NCBI GenBank assembly: GCA_900550775.1
Contig: URTH01000085.1
Location: 1 to 7,295, forward strand
Direction: 5' to 3'
DNA from: an uncultured Eubacteriales bacterium
GTDB taxonomy: Bacteria > Bacillota > Clostridia > Monoglobales > Monoglobaceae
Length of the DNA stretch: 7,295 bases
Shown here: positions 5,885 to 7,295 of the stretch, piece by piece
How positions within the stretch are numbered: the stretch's first letter is position 1
Layout: every line of letters begins with the position of its first letter
Notes under the pieces: model-generated
The model's database searches: none
The model's input: only the letters and a program-made list of their open reading frames with translations
What the model was told of the DNA's origin: nothing
Made by a program: the position numbers and the translations under genes

Positions 5885-6871
5885 CTATAATTCAAACAGC
5901 ACAGCGCCCCAGGTCAGGCCGCCGCCCATGCTGACAATCGCAACCAGATCGCCTCTTTTGACTCTGCCCTCTTCGACCGCCTCACAAAGCGCAATCGGTA
6001 CACAAGCCGCCGACATGTTTCCGTATTTTTCAATATTGGAGAAAACCTTGTCGCTCTCCAGCTTCATCCGTTTTCTGGCGCCGTCAATAATCCGCCAGTT
6101 TGCCTGATGCGGCACCACCAGGGCAAGGTCTTCCATGCTCTTTCCGGCGTCCTCCACCACCTTGCGTGTGGCAAAATCCATTACCTTGACCGCAAATTTA
6201 AATACGGCGCTGCCATCCATCCAAATGGTACGCGGATTGCCGAACGGCCGGCGCTCATGGTCAATCTCATCGCATCGGAGACCCGGAATTGTCAGGCAAT
6301 CGCCACTGGCACCGTCCGAACCCAAAAAACAGCTCAGCACGCCGGTTTCCTCTTCGGTTGCCGCAAGCACAGCCGCACCGGCACCGTCGCCGAACAAAAC
6401 GCAGGTCGCGCGATCCTGATATTCGGTGATCTTGGATAAGGTATCGCTGCCCAAAACCAAAATCTTTTGATACAGTCCGTTTTCAATATATTGTACCGCA
6501 GTCGTCATGGCAAAAATAAAGCCGGAGCAAGCCGCGTTAATATCAAACGCCGCCGCACGGGAGGCGCCGATTTTCTTCTGCACCAGGCAGGAGACCGACG
6601 GCGTATACATATCCGGCGACACCGTTGACACAATGATTAAATCCAGTTCCTCCGCTTTCATTCCGGCGTCTTTTAAAGCGTTTTCCGCCGCTTTGGCCGC
6701 AAGATCCGAGGCAAATGTCGCATCATCGCTGATGCGGCGTTCCTTAATGCCGACCCGTTTGGTAATCCACTCGTCACTGGTATCCACCATTTTTTCTAAA
6801 TCCGCATTCGACAGTATCCGCTCCGGGAGGTATTTGCCAAGTCCCGCTATTTTTGCATGTAATTTACTCAT
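5885..6871 (-). CDS. fabH: Beta-ketoacyl-ACP synthase III
   Basis: FabH condenses acetyl-CoA or a branched short acyl-CoA with malonyl-ACP to begin type II fatty-acid synthesis. The 328-residue thiolase-fold protein carries the full catalytic triad: Cys115 in NAACSGF, His255 in VVPHQAN and Asn285 in YGNMSAA. Other family signatures are TSDEWITKRVGI (31-42), GDGAGA (161-166) and the C-terminal SMGGGLTWGA (314-323). ATG 6871 is chosen because AGAGGAAG (6880-6887) lies 8 nt upstream and the protein then begins at the normal family position. An upstream extension to 6928 would add 19 non-homologous residues lying within plsX. It overlaps plsX by 8 nt (ATGAGTAA), the common plsX-fabH pairing. Confidence 0.96.
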   Translation of the reverse strand: MSKLHAKIAGLGKYLPERILSNADLEKMVDTSDEWITKRVGIKERRISDDATFASDLAAKAAENALKDAGMKAEELDLIIVSTVSPDMYTPSVSCLVQKKIGASRAAAFDINAACSGFIFAMTTAVQYIENGLYQKILVLGSDTLSKITEYQDRATCVLFGDGAGAAVLAATEEETGVLSCFLGSDGASGDCLTIPGLRCDEIDHERRPFGNPRTIWMDGSAVFKFAVKVMDFATRKVVEDAGKSMEDLALVVPHQANWRIIDGARKRMKLESDKVFSNIEKYGNMSAACVPIALCEAVEEGRVKRGDLVAIVSMGGGLTWGAVLFEL

Positions 6872-7295
6872 CTGTATCGCTTCCTCTACTTTCCTGTCCG
6901 TATTTTTGGATATTTTCCGCGATCGCATCCACCAAATGCTCCTCGGTCAGCCGTTTTGCCTGACAGATCGCATGATAAAATGCGTTGGCATTGGAGCTTC
7001 CGTGCGCCTTAATCACCGGTTTTACGGTTCCCAGTATCGGCGCGCCGCCGTACTCGGTATAATCCATCGCCTTTTTAAAATCCTTTAAGCCGCCCTTTAC
7101 CATCAGCGCGGACAACTTAGTGACCGCATTTTTCAAAAAGATCTGCTTTACCATATCGGAAAAGGCAATTCCCATGCCCTCCATAAACTTTAGCATCACG
7201 TTGCCCGTAAAACCGTCACAGACCACCACATCTGCGCCGCCCAGAATCATAAAGCCGGGGATGACGCGGTGGAACACCACGCCGTCGTAAAAACC
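6864..7295 (-). CDS. plsX: Phosphate acyltransferase PlsX, C-terminal part, with a foreign 5' end
   Basis: PlsX makes acyl-phosphate from acyl-ACP, which PlsY then uses for phosphatidic acid synthesis. The recognisable part starts near 7241 with ADVVVCDGFTGNVMLK, a hallmark of the family. It continues through GGAPILGTVKPVIKAHGSSNA, typical of the PlsX C-terminus, to the stop at 6864. The gene runs off the right edge, so most of PlsX is missing. The first 18 codons in the window (7295-7242) read GFYDGVVFHRVIPGFMIL, which matches cyclophilins, not PlsX. The true PlsX region is therefore about 6864-7241, and the rest is probably chimeric. The 3' end overlaps fabH by 8 nt. Confidence 0.88.
   Translation of the reverse strand, partial: GFYDGVVFHRVIPGFMILGGADVVVCDGFTGNVMLKFMEGMGIAFSDMVKQIFLKNAVTKLSALMVKGGLKDFKKAMDYTEYGGAPILGTVKPVIKAHGSSNANAFYHAICQAKRLTEEHLVDAIAENIQKYGQESRGSDTDE
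7242..7295 (-). other. Cyclophilin-type peptidyl-prolyl isomerase fragment fused in frame to plsX
   Basis: The translation GFYDGVVFHRVIPGFMI fits the cyclophilin signature (Y-x-x-V-x-F-H-R-V-I-x-x-F-M-x-Q-x-G), including the catalytic-type Arg in FHR. Only the Gln is replaced, by Leu. The next codons are GGC GGC, which would suit both cyclophilin (IQGGD) and this PlsX (GGAD), so the join sits at a short shared sequence. Its position at the window edge and length of about 54 nt suggest an assembly chimera more than a natural fusion. Confidence 0.75.

Noticed and set aside
6872..6928. N-terminal extension of fabH by 19 residues to 6928
   Set aside because: It lies inside plsX, is not FabH-like, and ATG 6871 has its own well-placed ribosome binding site.
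6507..7088. 193-codon open frame on the plus strand
   Set aside because: It is antisense to fabH and plsX, both strongly supported by motifs, and has no recognisable domain or good RBS.

Overview
The window looks like a stretch of an anaerobic, fermentative, moderately GC-rich Clostridia genome, probably of Oscillospiraceae/Ruminococcaceae type. This is an inference from the gene content: a PAS-bearing [FeFe]-hydrogenase-like sensor, a SpoIIE-type phosphatase, a monomeric [FeFe] hydrogenase, and plsX-fabH and recO neighbourhoods. No rRNA, tRNA, insertion sequence, CRISPR array or phage gene was seen. Two defects, a frameshift and a chimeric right end, suggest a draft or metagenomic contig.

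Plus strand, 1-3712, hydrogen metabolism and sensing. The window opens inside a HydS-like sensory [FeFe]-hydrogenase, with the end of the H-cluster domain, a Fe4S domain, a PAS domain and a C-terminal helical linker. It overlaps by 8 nt a PP2C/SpoIIE-type phosphatase that carries an extra C-terminal domain I do not recognise. After a 144-nt gap comes a monomeric, ferredoxin-type [FeFe] hydrogenase (group B/HydA2-like) with an apparently intact active site and proton path. An 18-bp perfect hairpin closes the unit and also serves the convergent operon. The likely logic is that HydS senses H2 or redox state, passes the signal to the phosphatase, and so adjusts hydrogenase expression or activity. 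The order resembles the hydA2/hydS cluster of Ruminococcus albus.

Minus strand, 7295-3711, housekeeping operon(s), read from right to left. It starts with the 3' part of plsX (phospholipid synthesis), overlapping fabH (fatty-acid initiation) by 8 nt. A 182-nt gap with small hairpins follows. Next come recO (recombinational repair), overlapping a short QueG-like double [4Fe-4S] protein by 23 nt, and a hotdog acyl-CoA thioesterase. The thioesterase N-terminus is out of frame with its ribosome binding site by one base.

The last ~54 bases of the window encode, in frame with plsX, a near-perfect cyclophilin (peptidyl-prolyl isomerase) signature that does not belong in PlsX. This looks like a chimeric junction at the contig end.
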